Shown here: piece after piece, positions 28,691-37,342 of the stretch
Numbering within the stretch: position 1 is the stretch's first letter
How the letters are laid out: each line of letters opens with the position of its first letter
Assembly (NCBI RefSeq): GCF_029674545.1
Contig: NZ_CP121354.1
Coordinates: 3,543,001 to 3,607,000, forward strand
Length of the DNA stretch: 64,000 nucleotides
Origin: Mesorhizobium sp. WSM4904
GTDB taxonomy: Bacteria > Pseudomonadota > Alphaproteobacteria > Rhizobiales > Rhizobiaceae
Reading direction: 5' to 3'
Program-made: the position numbers and the translations under genes
The notes under the pieces: generated by a model
What the model was told of the DNA's origin: nothing
The model's input: the letters and a program-made list of their open reading frames with translations, nothing else
The model's database searches: none

Positions 28691-30672
28691 CGCTGGCCCC
28701 GACCTTCCTGGTCGCGGCTTTCTTCGTCATCCTCGTCCAAGGCTGGTCGCGGTACCAGACCTGGACGCGCACCGTCACCTGTGCAGTCGTTTTCGCGGTC
28801 GCTGTCCGGTATCTCTGGTGGCGTCTCACCGATACCGTGCTGCCCTATCCCAATGATGGCCTCGATTTCTACTGGGTGTGGTTTCTCTATGGCATCGAAC
28901 TGCTCGCATTCTTCGACATAACGCTCTTCCTCATCATCATGAGCCGGTATGTCGACCGCAGCGCCCAAGCGGACGCGCTCGCAAGCGGTTTCTTCCGCCG
29001 GCCTCGGCAAGAGCTTCCGACAGTCGACGTTTTCATCCCGACCTACAACGAACCGTTGGATGTGCTCGAGCGAACCATCATTGGCGCGCTCGGCCTCCAT
29101 TATCCCGGGGAAAAGCTGAAGGTATACGTCCTAGACGACCAGCGCCGGGATTGGCTTCGGCGGTTCTGCGAAGAAAAGGGCGCAGTCCACGTTACCCGAC
29201 GGGATAATGCCCACGCCAAGGCCGGCAACATGAACAACGGCCTTACGGTGAGCGACGGCGAGTTCGTTGCAGTGTTCGACGCGGATTTCGTGGCACACCG
29301 GAACTTTCTTCGCCGCACACTGCCTTTCTTCACCGATCCCAGCATCGGCATCGTGCAGACGCCGCAGCATTTCTTCAACAGGGATCCCGTCCAGATCAAT
29401 CTCGGACTGGAGCGGTCGTGGCCTGACGAACAGCGCCTTTTTTTCGACGAGATGGCGGCCAGCAGGGATGCTTGGGACATAAGCTTCTGTTGTGGTTCGT
29501 GCTCGATCGCGCGTCGCGCGGCACTGGAGGCGATCGGCGGCTTTCCGACGGAGTCGATCACCGAGGATCTGCTGACCACCCTGACGATGCTGAACAAGGG
29601 GTACAAGACGCGCTATCTCAACGAGCGGCTCTCCATCGGGCTCGCCGCGGAAAACCTGAAGGGCTATTTCGTGCAGCGGCAACGCTGGTGCCAAGGCGGG
29701 ATCCAGACTCTTTTCGTGCACAACGGACCCCTTCGCGGTCCGGGTCTCAGCCTGTTCCAGCGCATCATGTTCCTGCCTGTGAGCTGGCTCGTGCAGTATT
29801 TCGTGCGCCTGGCGATCCTCATCGTCCCTGCCATGTATTTCTGGACGGGGTATCCTCCGCTCTTCTTCACGGAAGCAGCCGATCTGGTGAGCCACCAACT
29901 GCCTGTTCTCGTCGCCTATTTCCTGCTGATGCACTGGATCACGCCAACGCGCTATCTGCCGGTGGTTTCGAGCGCTGTCGGCGCCTTCTCCACCTTCCGG
30001 ATGCTGCCGACTGTGATTTCGAGCCTGATCCGGCCATTTGGACGGCCGTTTCGGGTGACACCCAAGGGAAGCTCGAATGTCGACAACAAATTCGACGGCT
30101 ACACCTTTGCCTGCCTGGCAATATTGATCGCGGCCACTGCGCTCGGACTTGTGATCAACGTCATTCCGGAATGGGCGCGCATTCCTCCGGGGGAATTCTC
30201 GCCAGTCGCAATCTATTGGGCGCTGGTGAACATTGTGGTGCTCATGATTGCAGTGCTGATCTGTTTCGAGAAGACGAATCCCGCCTCCGAGAGCCTCCGT
30301 GCGGACGAGCCGGCGCGGTTCGGCGGCATCGCCGGGCGGGCTGTCAGCCTGACGCTCAGCAAAGCCGTGGTCGAAATCCCCATCGGGACCGACGTCGAGA
30401 CCGGCAAGGTCGCCGAAGTAGCGCTGCACGGCGTCGAGCCCTTCGAAGCGGAACTCAGGGTTGTCACGAGGCGCACACAAGGGAGGCGCCGGGATACCGG
30501 CCCGTTCAAATATGGCCACCTCCATTACGATCTGACTGGAGCGGCGCGCGACCAGATGATCATCAAGCTCTACACCGGCGATTACTCGCAGGATATCGAG
30601 GAGCTTCGACGGCGGACCGTGGCCGCCGGCCTGTTCTCTCGGACGTTCGGGCCGGACTATCAACGCGCATAG
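28672..30672 (+). CDS. bgsA: Cellulose-synthase-like GT2 glycosyltransferase, putative mixed-linkage beta-glucan synthase
   Basis: 666-residue processive inner-membrane glycosyltransferase. Two or more N-terminal helices, then the GT2 domain: VDVFIPTYNEPLDVLERTI, VYVLDDQRRDW (first Asp), VAVFDADFV (DxD), QTPQHFFNRDP, ISFCCGSCSI, SITEDLLTTL (TED, catalytic base) and VQRQRWCQGG (QxxRW). More helices and FRVTPKGSSNVDN follow. The C-terminal cytosolic part (about 540-666) lacks the RxxxR motif of a PilZ domain, unlike BcsA but as described for S. meliloti BgsA, which still responds to cyclic-di-GMP. No bcsB or cellulase gene is present, which argues against cellulose. I start at the ATG 28672; a GTG at 28657 is possible. 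Confidence 0.72.
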   Translation: MVQYLVALAPTFLVAAFFVILVQGWSRYQTWTRTVTCAVVFAVAVRYLWWRLTDTVLPYPNDGLDFYWVWFLYGIELLAFFDITLFLIIMSRYVDRSAQADALASGFFRRPRQELPTVDVFIPTYNEPLDVLERTIIGALGLHYPGEKLKVYVLDDQRRDWLRRFCEEKGAVHVTRRDNAHAKAGNMNNGLTVSDGEFVAVFDADFVAHRNFLRRTLPFFTDPSIGIVQTPQHFFNRDPVQINLGLERSWPDEQRLFFDEMAASRDAWDISFCCGSCSIARRAALEAIGGFPTESITEDLLTTLTMLNKGYKTRYLNERLSIGLAAENLKGYFVQRQRWCQGGIQTLFVHNGPLRGPGLSLFQRIMFLPVSWLVQYFVRLAILIVPAMYFWTGYPPLFFTEAADLVSHQLPVLVAYFLLMHWITPTRYLPVVSSAVGAFSTFRMLPTVISSLIRPFGRPFRVTPKGSSNVDNKFDGYTFACLAILIAATALGLVINVIPEWARIPPGEFSPVAIYWALVNIVVLMIAVLICFEKTNPASESLRADEPARFGGIAGRAVSLTLSKAVVEIPIGTDVETGKVAEVALHGVEPFEAELRVVTRRTQGRRRDTGPFKYGHLHYDLTGAARDQMIIKLYTGDYSQDIEELRRRTVAAGLFSRTFGPDYQRA

Positions 30673-30693
30673 CCAAAATAAGGTTCGTCGATT

Positions 30694-31956
30694 GTGTCAG
30701 ATCGAATGCACCTCGATACGCAGGACAGTCCAGCGATCACCGCGGAAGTTGAGCGACTTCTGGCGCGCCGCACGCGCGACATCCGCCTGAAGGGCGACAT
30801 CCAACGCCTGTTTCGGGCGCGTATCTGGTCGCAAACGGCGAAGATCATCCGCGCCTGGATGATCTGGGTGGCCTTCCTGGATGTGTTGACCCTCGCGCTC
30901 AACATGTTGATGCTTCCGAAGGCGATCGCGCTGTCCATGCTCTTGCCGGGAGCCATCATCCCGCCCGTCGTTGTGGCCGTCGTCCTCGTCTGGCGAAAGC
31001 CTCGCGCCCCCTGGCTCCAAGGGGCAACGTTGATCGCGGGCATGTTGCTCATCCTGTTGTCGGTTGCTCTGGTCGGCGTGAGCGCCGGGGGCGAATTCTA
31101 CGAACGGCACCTGAACATCATGCTGTTCGTCGCGATCACAGCTATCATCATCTTCGGCATTCCACTCGCCTGGACGGTCACGATCGCCGCTTTGGCTCTT
31201 AGCCTCTATCTCGTTTTTCAGCTACAGAACCCGAGGCTCGAAATCGGGAGCGCCGTGGCCGCGACGCTGTTCTTCGCCAGCGGCATTTTTGCGACGGTCG
31301 CCGCGCGGCGCACCATGACAATTCTCGCTCAGAAGACTTTCCTGTTTGAGCTTCGCGACCGGCGCAGAGTTGCCGAACTGGCGCAAGCAAACGATCAGCT
31401 GAAGCTTCTGGCAAGGACAGATCCCTTAACCGGCCTCTCCAACCGGCGCTGGATGACGGAAACGCTCGACCATCTGTGGAGTAGCGGCAGAAAAGGCCCA
31501 GCCGCCGTCGGCATGCTGATGTGCGACATCGACGACTTCAAGAGGCTGAACGATCGCCTCGGCCATGCCGAGGGCGATCGCTGTCTGGTCAGAGTCGCCG
31601 GCATTATCCGGGACAACGTGAGGCATGATCGAGATCATGTAGCCCGCTACGGCGGTGAAGAATTCCTGGTGCTCCTTCCGGAGGTAAACGAGCAGGAGGC
31701 TGTCGCAGTGGCGGAGCGCATCCGCGAGAGTGTCGAAGCCGCCGCGTTTCCCAATCCTGCATCCCGCGTATCTCGCCACGTCACCATCAGCATCGGAGTT
31801 GCAGTTCAGGCGCAGGCTGACGAGGCAAGGTCGCCGGAGCAACTTCAGCGTCAGGCGGACGCGGCACTTTACCTAGCCAAGCAAACCGGTCGCAACCGAG
31901 TGCTGCTCCACAGCCCTGAATCAACCGTGCGCAAGAACATTCGATCGACACGGTGA
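30694..31956 (+). CDS. Membrane diguanylate cyclase (GGDEF)
   Basis: 420 residues: a cytosolic N-terminus of about 50, six predicted membrane helices (about 53-205), a short coiled linker (RRVAELAQANDQLKLLA) and a GGDEF domain from DPLTGLSNRRW on. The active-site motif is intact (RYGGEEF, GGEEF at about 320-324), as are MCDIDDFKRLNDRLGHAEGD and VTISIGVAV, so it should make cyclic-di-GMP. The inhibitory site, normally Arg-x-x-Asp five residues before GGEEF, reads His311-x-x-Asp314. It follows the glucan synthase by 21 bases and is probably in its operon. The start is a GTG with AAGG upstream; an ATG at 30706 is also possible. Confidence 0.9.
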   Translation: MSDRMHLDTQDSPAITAEVERLLARRTRDIRLKGDIQRLFRARIWSQTAKIIRAWMIWVAFLDVLTLALNMLMLPKAIALSMLLPGAIIPPVVVAVVLVWRKPRAPWLQGATLIAGMLLILLSVALVGVSAGGEFYERHLNIMLFVAITAIIIFGIPLAWTVTIAALALSLYLVFQLQNPRLEIGSAVAATLFFASGIFATVAARRTMTILAQKTFLFELRDRRRVAELAQANDQLKLLARTDPLTGLSNRRWMTETLDHLWSSGRKGPAAVGMLMCDIDDFKRLNDRLGHAEGDRCLVRVAGIIRDNVRHDRDHVARYGGEEFLVLLPEVNEQEAVAVAERIRESVEAAAFPNPASRVSRHVTISIGVAVQAQADEARSPEQLQRQADAALYLAKQTGRNRVLLHSPESTVRKNIRSTR

Positions 31957-32267
31957 AGTCGTCGGGTGGCCGGCGACATTAGCCTTTCAATTTCCTCGAC
32001 GAAGACTTCTTCGCTGAGGAGTAAGCCACTCATAGGCCTCCACCATGAGCCAAAGGCGACCGGGACAGGATTGATCCGTCGCGGCCCCAAACGGTGAATT
32101 CCCGCAGGCGCGCAAGTCTGCTTTGTCTCGCGGCTGGTGCCTGACGGCGAAATCGTAAGCAGAAGGTTAGGAGCGATCCGTGCCGCAAGCCGGTTGCCGT
32201 TTGCGAGCCAAGGGAGCAGCGATGGGGCCTAATGCTCCGCATGCATCGGCAATTTCGCTCGCGGCAT
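31957..32267. other. Intergenic region between convergent units
   Basis: About 310 bases between the stop of the cyclase gene and the stop of cobT. No open frame here is convincing. An imperfect hairpin at 31994-32019 (CCTC..CGAAG-ACTT-CTTCG..GAGG) could help end transcription but has no T-run on either side. I see nothing else. Confidence 0.5.
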
Positions 32268-33278
32268 TTACTTCTCCGACACGCCGGCCTCGGCAAAGCT
32301 CGCCATCTTCGCATGGCACTCCAGCGCCGAGCGAACGATGTTGACGGCGAGGCAGGCGCCGGAGCCTTCGCCGAGCCGCATGCCGAGATCGAGCAGCGGC
32401 GGCAGGCCGAGCGCTTCGAGCAGGCGGCGGTGGCCGGCTTCGGCCGAGACGTGGGCGGCGATCGTGTGGGCGAGGCCGGTCGGATGCAGCCTCGCCAGCG
32501 GCGCCACGGCGGCGGTGCAGACGAAGCCGTCGAGCAGCACAGGCACGTTGTTGCGGCGCGCGGCGAGCGTGGCGCCGAGGATGGCGGCGAGCTCACGCCC
32601 GCCCAGAGCTGCGGCGACCTTCAGCGGATCGGACAGCGAATCGGCATGGTGCTTCAGGCCGGCCTCGATGGCGGTGATCTTGCGAATGAGGCCAGCGTCG
32701 TCGACGCCGGTGCCGCGTCCGGTCCATTTCTCGGCGCCGCCGCCAAAAAGGGCGGCCGAGATCGCAGCCGCCGGCGTGGTGTTGCCGATGCCCATCTCGC
32801 CGAAGCAGACGAGGTCGAGATCCCTGGTCACGGCGCCATAGCCGGCCGAGACCGCGGCGAGGAAGGCCTGCTCGTCCATGGCCGGCGCTTGCGTGAAATC
32901 GCCGGTTGGATGCTCGAGATCGAGCGGAATGACGTCGAGCCCGGCCCCGGCGATGCGAGCGAGCTGGTTGATGGCCGCGCCGCCGCCAGCGAAATTCGCC
33001 ACCATCTGTACCGTGACTTCCGAAGGATAGGCCGACACGCCCTGCGCGGTAACGCCGTGATTGCCGGCAAAGACGAAGACTTTCACCGCGTCGAGCTTCG
33101 GCATGTCACGGCCCTGCCAGCGGCCCAGCCAGGCGGCGATCGTTTCCAGCCGGCCGAGGCTGCCCTGCGGCTTGGTCAGCGTGTCCTGACGGCGGGCGAC
33201 CGCATTCACCGCGGCGTCGCTGCCGGCGGGGAGATCGAGGCAGGCGGCGCGAAGGTCTTCGAGCGATTTGAACGACAT
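32268..33278 (-). CDS. cobT: Nicotinate-nucleotide:dimethylbenzimidazole phosphoribosyltransferase
   Basis: Makes alpha-ribazole 5'-phosphate, the lower-ligand precursor of cobalamin. 336 residues with typical CobT segments: RQDTLTKPQGSLGRLE, KVFVFAGNHGVTAQGVSAYP, NFAGGGAAINQLA, DLVCFGEMGIGNTTPAAAI and the C-terminal GEGSGACLAVNIVRSA with the catalytic Glu in its loop. It is the last gene of the minus-strand cob cluster and acts next to CobV, which joins the product to cobinamide. It is 24 bases from cobV. Confidence 0.96.
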   Translation of the reverse strand: MSFKSLEDLRAACLDLPAGSDAAVNAVARRQDTLTKPQGSLGRLETIAAWLGRWQGRDMPKLDAVKVFVFAGNHGVTAQGVSAYPSEVTVQMVANFAGGGAAINQLARIAGAGLDVIPLDLEHPTGDFTQAPAMDEQAFLAAVSAGYGAVTRDLDLVCFGEMGIGNTTPAAAISAALFGGGAEKWTGRGTGVDDAGLIRKITAIEAGLKHHADSLSDPLKVAAALGGRELAAILGATLAARRNNVPVLLDGFVCTAAVAPLARLHPTGLAHTIAAHVSAEAGHRRLLEALGLPPLLDLGMRLGEGSGACLAVNIVRSALECHAKMASFAEAGVSEK

Positions 33279-33302
33279 GGGGGCAATGTCTCCGATTGAG
33301 GG

Positions 33303-34073
33303 TCAGGGGGATAGGGAAGCTGAGGCAACGAGCAGGACCGCGATTTCGGCGAGCTGCTGCAGCGCGCCGATCGTGTCGCCGGTCTGGCCGCCGATCTGGC
33401 TGAGGCATAGCGAGCGGAAGGCGGCGAACAAAAGACCGAGCAGGATGAACGCGACAATGGCGCCGCCGAGGCCGAGCGCCAGCAGCGCTACGGCGCCGAG
33501 TGCTGCTCCGACGACGGCTGTCTCGGCGCTGACGGCGCCTGCACCGGCTGAGAGGCCGTCGGCGCGAGCGGGCGGCAGAAGATGCATGAAGGCGCCGAAC
33601 AGACCGCGAGAGGCGGCATGCGCGGCCAGCAGCGCCAGGAAGACATGTCCCGGTCCGGCCAGTTCCGAAAGCGCGCTCCAGCGGATGAGCAGCGAGATGC
33701 CGAGCGCCGCGGCGCCATAGGCGCCAATACGACTGTCGCGCATGATCTCCAGCTTCTTCTCGCGCGTCCTGCCGCCGCCGAAGCCATCGGCAATATCGGA
33801 AAGTCCGTCCTCATGCAGGCAACCTGTAGCAAGCATCGTCGCTGCGAGTGTGAGCGCCGCGGCCGGGCCGGCGGCAAGACTCAGGCCCGCAGCAATGGCG
33901 TGGACGAGCGCGCCGATGATCGCTGCGGCGAGGCCGGCAAAGGGTGCGGCCCAGATGGCATCGGCGAGGCTGCGGCCGCCGAAATCGCTCGACGGAAGCC
34001 TCAACCTGGTGAAGAAGACGAGGCTCAGGCCGATATCGTCAAGCAATTGCCGAGGCGCGGAAGGGCCGCTCAT
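33303..34073 (-). CDS. cobV: Adenosylcobinamide-GDP ribazoletransferase (cobalamin synthase)
   Basis: Integral membrane enzyme (CobV in the Pseudomonas denitrificans naming, CobS in Salmonella) that joins adenosylcobinamide-GDP and alpha-ribazole. 256 residues with about six helices. The conserved metal-binding acidic motif is TGCLHEDGLSDIADGFGGGRTREKKLEIMRDSRIGAYG (about residues 80-118). It overlaps cobB by four bases, so its expression follows that of the whole cluster. Confidence 0.95.
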   Translation of the reverse strand: MSGPSAPRQLLDDIGLSLVFFTRLRLPSSDFGGRSLADAIWAAPFAGLAAAIIGALVHAIAAGLSLAAGPAAALTLAATMLATGCLHEDGLSDIADGFGGGRTREKKLEIMRDSRIGAYGAAALGISLLIRWSALSELAGPGHVFLALLAAHAASRGLFGAFMHLLPPARADGLSAGAGAVSAETAVVGAALGAVALLALGLGGAIVAFILLGLLFAAFRSLCLSQIGGQTGDTIGALQQLAEIAVLLVASASLSP

Positions 34074-35386
34074 GCACCCCTCGCAATGGCGTGGAAGAAG
34101 GTGCCGCTGACATGGCCGCGCCGGTAGCCCGACGCGCCAAGCGGATTGCCCTGACCGTCGGCGAGGTCGGCGAGCGGCTCGTCGTTGCCGGTGGCGGTCA
34201 TTTGCGCGTAGTGGAACTCATGGCCGCGGATCAGCGTGCCCTCGGCGCCGAGCGGGCAGGCGGCGCGCAGCCGCGCCTCGCGGTAGCCGAGATTCATCTT
34301 GCGCCTGGCAAAGCTGGTCGAATGGCCGAGCAGGCCAAGCATTTCATGGCTCACGCCATCCGCGTCTTCCAGCGATTCACCCAGCACCATGAAGCCGCCG
34401 CACTCGCCATGCACGGGCTTAGTCGCCGCAAAGCGCGCCATTCCGGCTCGGAAGTCTGCAGCTTGCGCCAGCTCGTCGGCATGCAGCTCCGGATAGCCGC
34501 CGGGCAGCCAGCAGACATCGCAGTCTTCGGCCGGCGCCTCATCGGCAAGCGGCGAGAACGGGACGATCTCGGCGCCGGCCTTGCGCCAGTGCGTGATGAC
34601 ATGCGGGTAGAGGAAAGTGAAGGCGGCGTCCTCGGCCAGCGCGATGCGCTGTCCGGGCGGCTGCAACGCATCGCCGAAATTGCCGGACGCCGGTTCCAGC
34701 GGTGTCGCCAGCTTCAGGATTGCGTCGATGTCGAGCGATTTCTCGACCATGTCGGCCAGTCGGTCGAGATGCGTCATCAGGTTTTCGTACTCGCCGGCCT
34801 GGACGAGGCCGAGATGCCGTTCCGGCAGGTTGAGCGTGGTATCGCGCATGATGGCGCCGACCACCGGCAGGCCGATCGCCTCGATCGCGTCGCCCGACAA
34901 GCGCCGATGGCGCTCGCTGCCCAAGCGGTTGAGCACGACGCCGGCCATGCGAACGTCCGGATCGTAGGTGGCAAAACCCTTGGCGACGGCGGCCGCCGTG
35001 GTCGACTGCCCCGAAACGTCGAGCACCAGAAGCACGGGCAGGCCGTAGAGCCGGGCGAGATCGGCGGCCGAGCCCGAGCGGCCTTCAGGCGCGGGAATGC
35101 CGTCGAACAGGCCCATCGCGCTTTCGAGGATGACGTATTCGGCGTCGTCCGCTGCCTGTGCGGCCAGAGCGTTGAGCAGGGAAGGGGACATCGCCCAGCT
35201 GTCGAGATTGATGCCTGACAGGCCGGTCGCGGCGGTGTGGAAGCCGGGGTCGATATAGTCCGGTCCGGACTTCGCGCCGCGCACCTTAAGGCCGCGGCGA
35301 GCGAGCGCGCGCAGCAGGCCGATGGTGACGCTGGTCTTGCCCGAGCCGGAGCGCGGCGCGCCGATGATGATCGCGCGGGCGGTCAC
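34070..35386 (-). CDS. cobB: Cobyrinate a,c-diamide synthase (hydrogenobyrinic acid a,c-diamide synthase)
   Basis: ATP- and glutamine-dependent enzyme that amidates side chains a and c of hydrogenobyrinic acid in the aerobic pathway. 438 residues in two domains: N-terminal DTBS/MinD-like ATPase with GAPRSGSGKTSVTIGLLRAL and AKSGPDYIDPGFH, and a C-terminal class I amidotransferase with VHGECGGFMVLGESLED holding the nucleophile Cys. The product is the substrate of the CobNST cobalt chelatase, whose large subunit is encoded upstream. ATGA overlaps join it to cobA and cobV. Confidence 0.95.
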   Translation of the reverse strand: MTARAIIIGAPRSGSGKTSVTIGLLRALARRGLKVRGAKSGPDYIDPGFHTAATGLSGINLDSWAMSPSLLNALAAQAADDAEYVILESAMGLFDGIPAPEGRSGSAADLARLYGLPVLLVLDVSGQSTTAAAVAKGFATYDPDVRMAGVVLNRLGSERHRRLSGDAIEAIGLPVVGAIMRDTTLNLPERHLGLVQAGEYENLMTHLDRLADMVEKSLDIDAILKLATPLEPASGNFGDALQPPGQRIALAEDAAFTFLYPHVITHWRKAGAEIVPFSPLADEAPAEDCDVCWLPGGYPELHADELAQAADFRAGMARFAATKPVHGECGGFMVLGESLEDADGVSHEMLGLLGHSTSFARRKMNLGYREARLRAACPLGAEGTLIRGHEFHYAQMTATGNDEPLADLADGQGNPLGASGYRRGHVSGTFFHAIARGA

Positions 35387-36198
35387 AATCCACCTGCCAG
35401 GGCCGCGCGCATGGCGACGATCTCGCCGACGACGATCAGCGCCGGCGAGGCGAGCCCTGCGACGGCGGCCTCGTCGGCAATCGTAGCGAGCGTGGCGACG
35501 ACGATGCGCTCCTGTGGCGTGGTCGCCGCTACGATCACGGCCGCCGGGGTCGAAGGCGCGAGGCCACCCTCGAGCAGGGCGTCGGCAATAATCGGCAGGT
35601 TGGCCATGCCCATATAGACGACGATCGCCTGGCCGGTGCGCGCGATCGCGGCCCAGTCGATATCATCATCCGTGCCCGCCGCATGGCCGGTGGCGAGAAT
35701 GACGGCCTTATTGATGCCGCGCATGGTGGCGGGGATGCCGGTGGCAGCCAAGGCGCTCAGACCGGAAGTCAGGCCGGACAGCACCCGGAACGGGATCCCT
35801 TCGCGGGCGAGTGCCAGCGCCTCTTCTCCGCCGCGGCCGAAAATATAAGGATCGCCGCCTTTGAGGCGCACGACACGGCGCCCCTCGCGTGCCAGCCGCA
35901 CTAGCAGGGCGTTGATGTCGTCCTGCTTCATCGAGGGTTTGCCGCCGCGTTTGCCCGCATAGAAGAGCTCGGCGCCTTCGGCGACGGCCACAACGTCGGG
36001 CGAAACCAGCGCGTCATAGACCAGCGCGTCGCATTGCCCGAGTGCGGCCAGCACCTCGAGCGTCAGGCAGCCGGGATCGCCCGGACCGGCGCCGGCCAGC
36101 CAGATATGGCCAGCCTCGAGCGCACGCGGCTTGAAGTTCAGCCGCGCCAGCGCCTGCTCCACCGAGGTCTGCCTGTTTCTGCTGGCGATGTCGTTCAC
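35383..36198 (-). CDS. cobA: Uroporphyrinogen-III C-methyltransferase
   Basis: Adds methyl groups at C-2 and C-7 of uroporphyrinogen III to give precorrin-2, the entry into cobalamin (and siroheme) synthesis. 271 residues of the tetrapyrrole methylase fold: [26 protein letters not shown] N-terminus, [21 protein letters not shown] (SAM-binding GGDP loop) and [21 protein letters not shown]. It has no siroheme domains (no CysG fusion). It overlaps cobM and cobB by four bases at both ends. Confidence 0.96.
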   Translation of the reverse strand: MNDIASRNRQTSVEQALARLNFKPRALEAGHIWLAGAGPGDPGCLTLEVLAALGQCDALVYDALVSPDVVAVAEGAELFYAGKRGGKPSMKQDDINALLVRLAREGRRVVRLKGGDPYIFGRGGEEALALAREGIPFRVLSGLTSGLSALAATGIPATMRGINKAVILATGHAAGTDDDIDWAAIARTGQAIVVYMGMANLPIIADALLEGGLAPSTPAAVIVAATTPQERIVVATLATIADEAAVAGLASPALIVVGEIVAMRAALAGGL

Positions 36199-36959
36199 AA
36201 TCCGTCCCGTCCGCGAAAACGCCGCTGGTAATGGGCGTCGTAAAGTGAGCTCTCGCCGAAATCCTGCGCGGCCAAGGCACTGCCGACGAAGATGATCGCC
36301 GTGCGCTCCATCGGGTTTTCTGCCAATTGCGCTTCAATGGTGCCCAGCGTGCCGGTCAGGATCCGCTCGTCCGGCCAGGAGGCGCGGAAGACGACCGCGA
36401 CGGGACATTCGGCGCCATAGAGCGGCGTGAGTTCCGCCACGATACGATCGATGGCGTGGATGGCGAGATGGATGGCGAGCGTGGCGCCGGTGCGGCCGAA
36501 GCCGGCAAGCGTCTCGCCGGGCGGCATTTTCGAGGCACGGCCGGAGACGCGGGTCAGCACCAGGCTTTGGGCGAGTTCGGGGATGGTGAGCTCGCGGCGC
36601 AGCGCCGCGGCGGCGGCGGCGAAGGAGGGGACACCGGGCGTCAGCGTGTAGGGGATGCCGTGCTTTTCCAGCCGCCTGATCTGCTCGGCCACCGCGCTCC
36701 ACACCGAAAGATCGCCGGAATGCAGGCGCGCGACATCCTGGCCGGCTCTGTGGGCAGCGACATACTCGGCCTCGATCTCGTCGAGCGACATCGGCGCGGT
36801 GTCGATCAGCCTGGTGCCGGGCGCGCAATGCTCGAGCAGTTCCGGCGCGACGATCGAGCCGGCATAGAGGCAGACCGGGCAACTGGCCAGCAGCCGGCTG
36901 CCGCGCAAGGTGATGAGGTCGGCCGCACCAGGGCCGGCGCCGATGAAGTGGACGGTCAT
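36195..36959 (-). CDS. cobM: Precorrin-4 C11-methyltransferase
   Basis: Methylates C-11 of precorrin-4 to give precorrin-5. 254 residues with the methylase N-terminus [19 protein letters not shown], the hallmark [31 protein letters not shown] and the C-terminal [24 protein letters not shown]. Acts between CobJ and CobF in the aerobic route; cobF itself is not in the window. Overlaps with cobE and cobA are ATGA. Confidence 0.96.
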   Translation of the reverse strand: MTVHFIGAGPGAADLITLRGSRLLASCPVCLYAGSIVAPELLEHCAPGTRLIDTAPMSLDEIEAEYVAAHRAGQDVARLHSGDLSVWSAVAEQIRRLEKHGIPYTLTPGVPSFAAAAAALRRELTIPELAQSLVLTRVSGRASKMPPGETLAGFGRTGATLAIHLAIHAIDRIVAELTPLYGAECPVAVVFRASWPDERILTGTLGTIEAQLAENPMERTAIIFVGSALAAQDFGESSLYDAHYQRRFRGRDGL

Positions 36960-37342
36960 TCAGCACCTCCGCCATGCGCGATGGCGCAGGTCACCGGGCC
37001 GAGCACGGTGCGCGGCCCGAGCAGTTTTGCACCCTTACCCGCCGCGACCAGGGCCGAGGCTTCCGAAACCGAAGGCGTGCCGGCATGCGCCTGCGACACT
37101 TCGGATCGGCTGATCGTGCCTACGGACACGGCCTGCAACGCATCGTCAGCGACGACGATCACCGGAAGCGAGAGATCACGACCTGCGCGGAAGATCGCCT
37201 CCTCCTCGCGTTTGATTTCGCCGGTCGCCAGCGCCGAAAGCGCGGTCATCGACAGCCCATGTGCTTCGAGCGCGGTTTCGATCGCGGCGCGCACGTCGCG
37301 CGCCGTCACGCCTTTCCGGCTGCCGATGCCAGCGATCATCAT
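36956..37342 (-). CDS. cobE: Cobalamin biosynthesis protein CobE (CbiG C-terminal-like)
   Basis: 128 residues from the ATG at 37342, whose position overlaps the TGA of cobL; a GTG at 37360 is the alternative. It matches the CbiG C-terminal domain: [40 protein letters not shown] and [14 protein letters not shown]. CobE is present in aerobic producers; its exact step is not established, and CbiG opens the ring lactone in the anaerobic path. Confidence 0.9.
   Translation of the reverse strand: MMIAGIGSRKGVTARDVRAAIETALEAHGLSMTALSALATGEIKREEEAIFRAGRDLSLPVIVVADDALQAVSVGTISRSEVSQAHAGTPSVSEASALVAAGKGAKLLGPRTVLGPVTCAIAHGGGAE

Noticed and set aside
28672..30672. Cellulose synthase BcsA
   Set aside because: Catalytic motifs fit GT2 cellulose-synthase-like enzymes in general, but there is no PilZ RxxxR motif and no bcsB, bcsZ or bcsC; the neighbouring fusion protein fits the bgs layout better.
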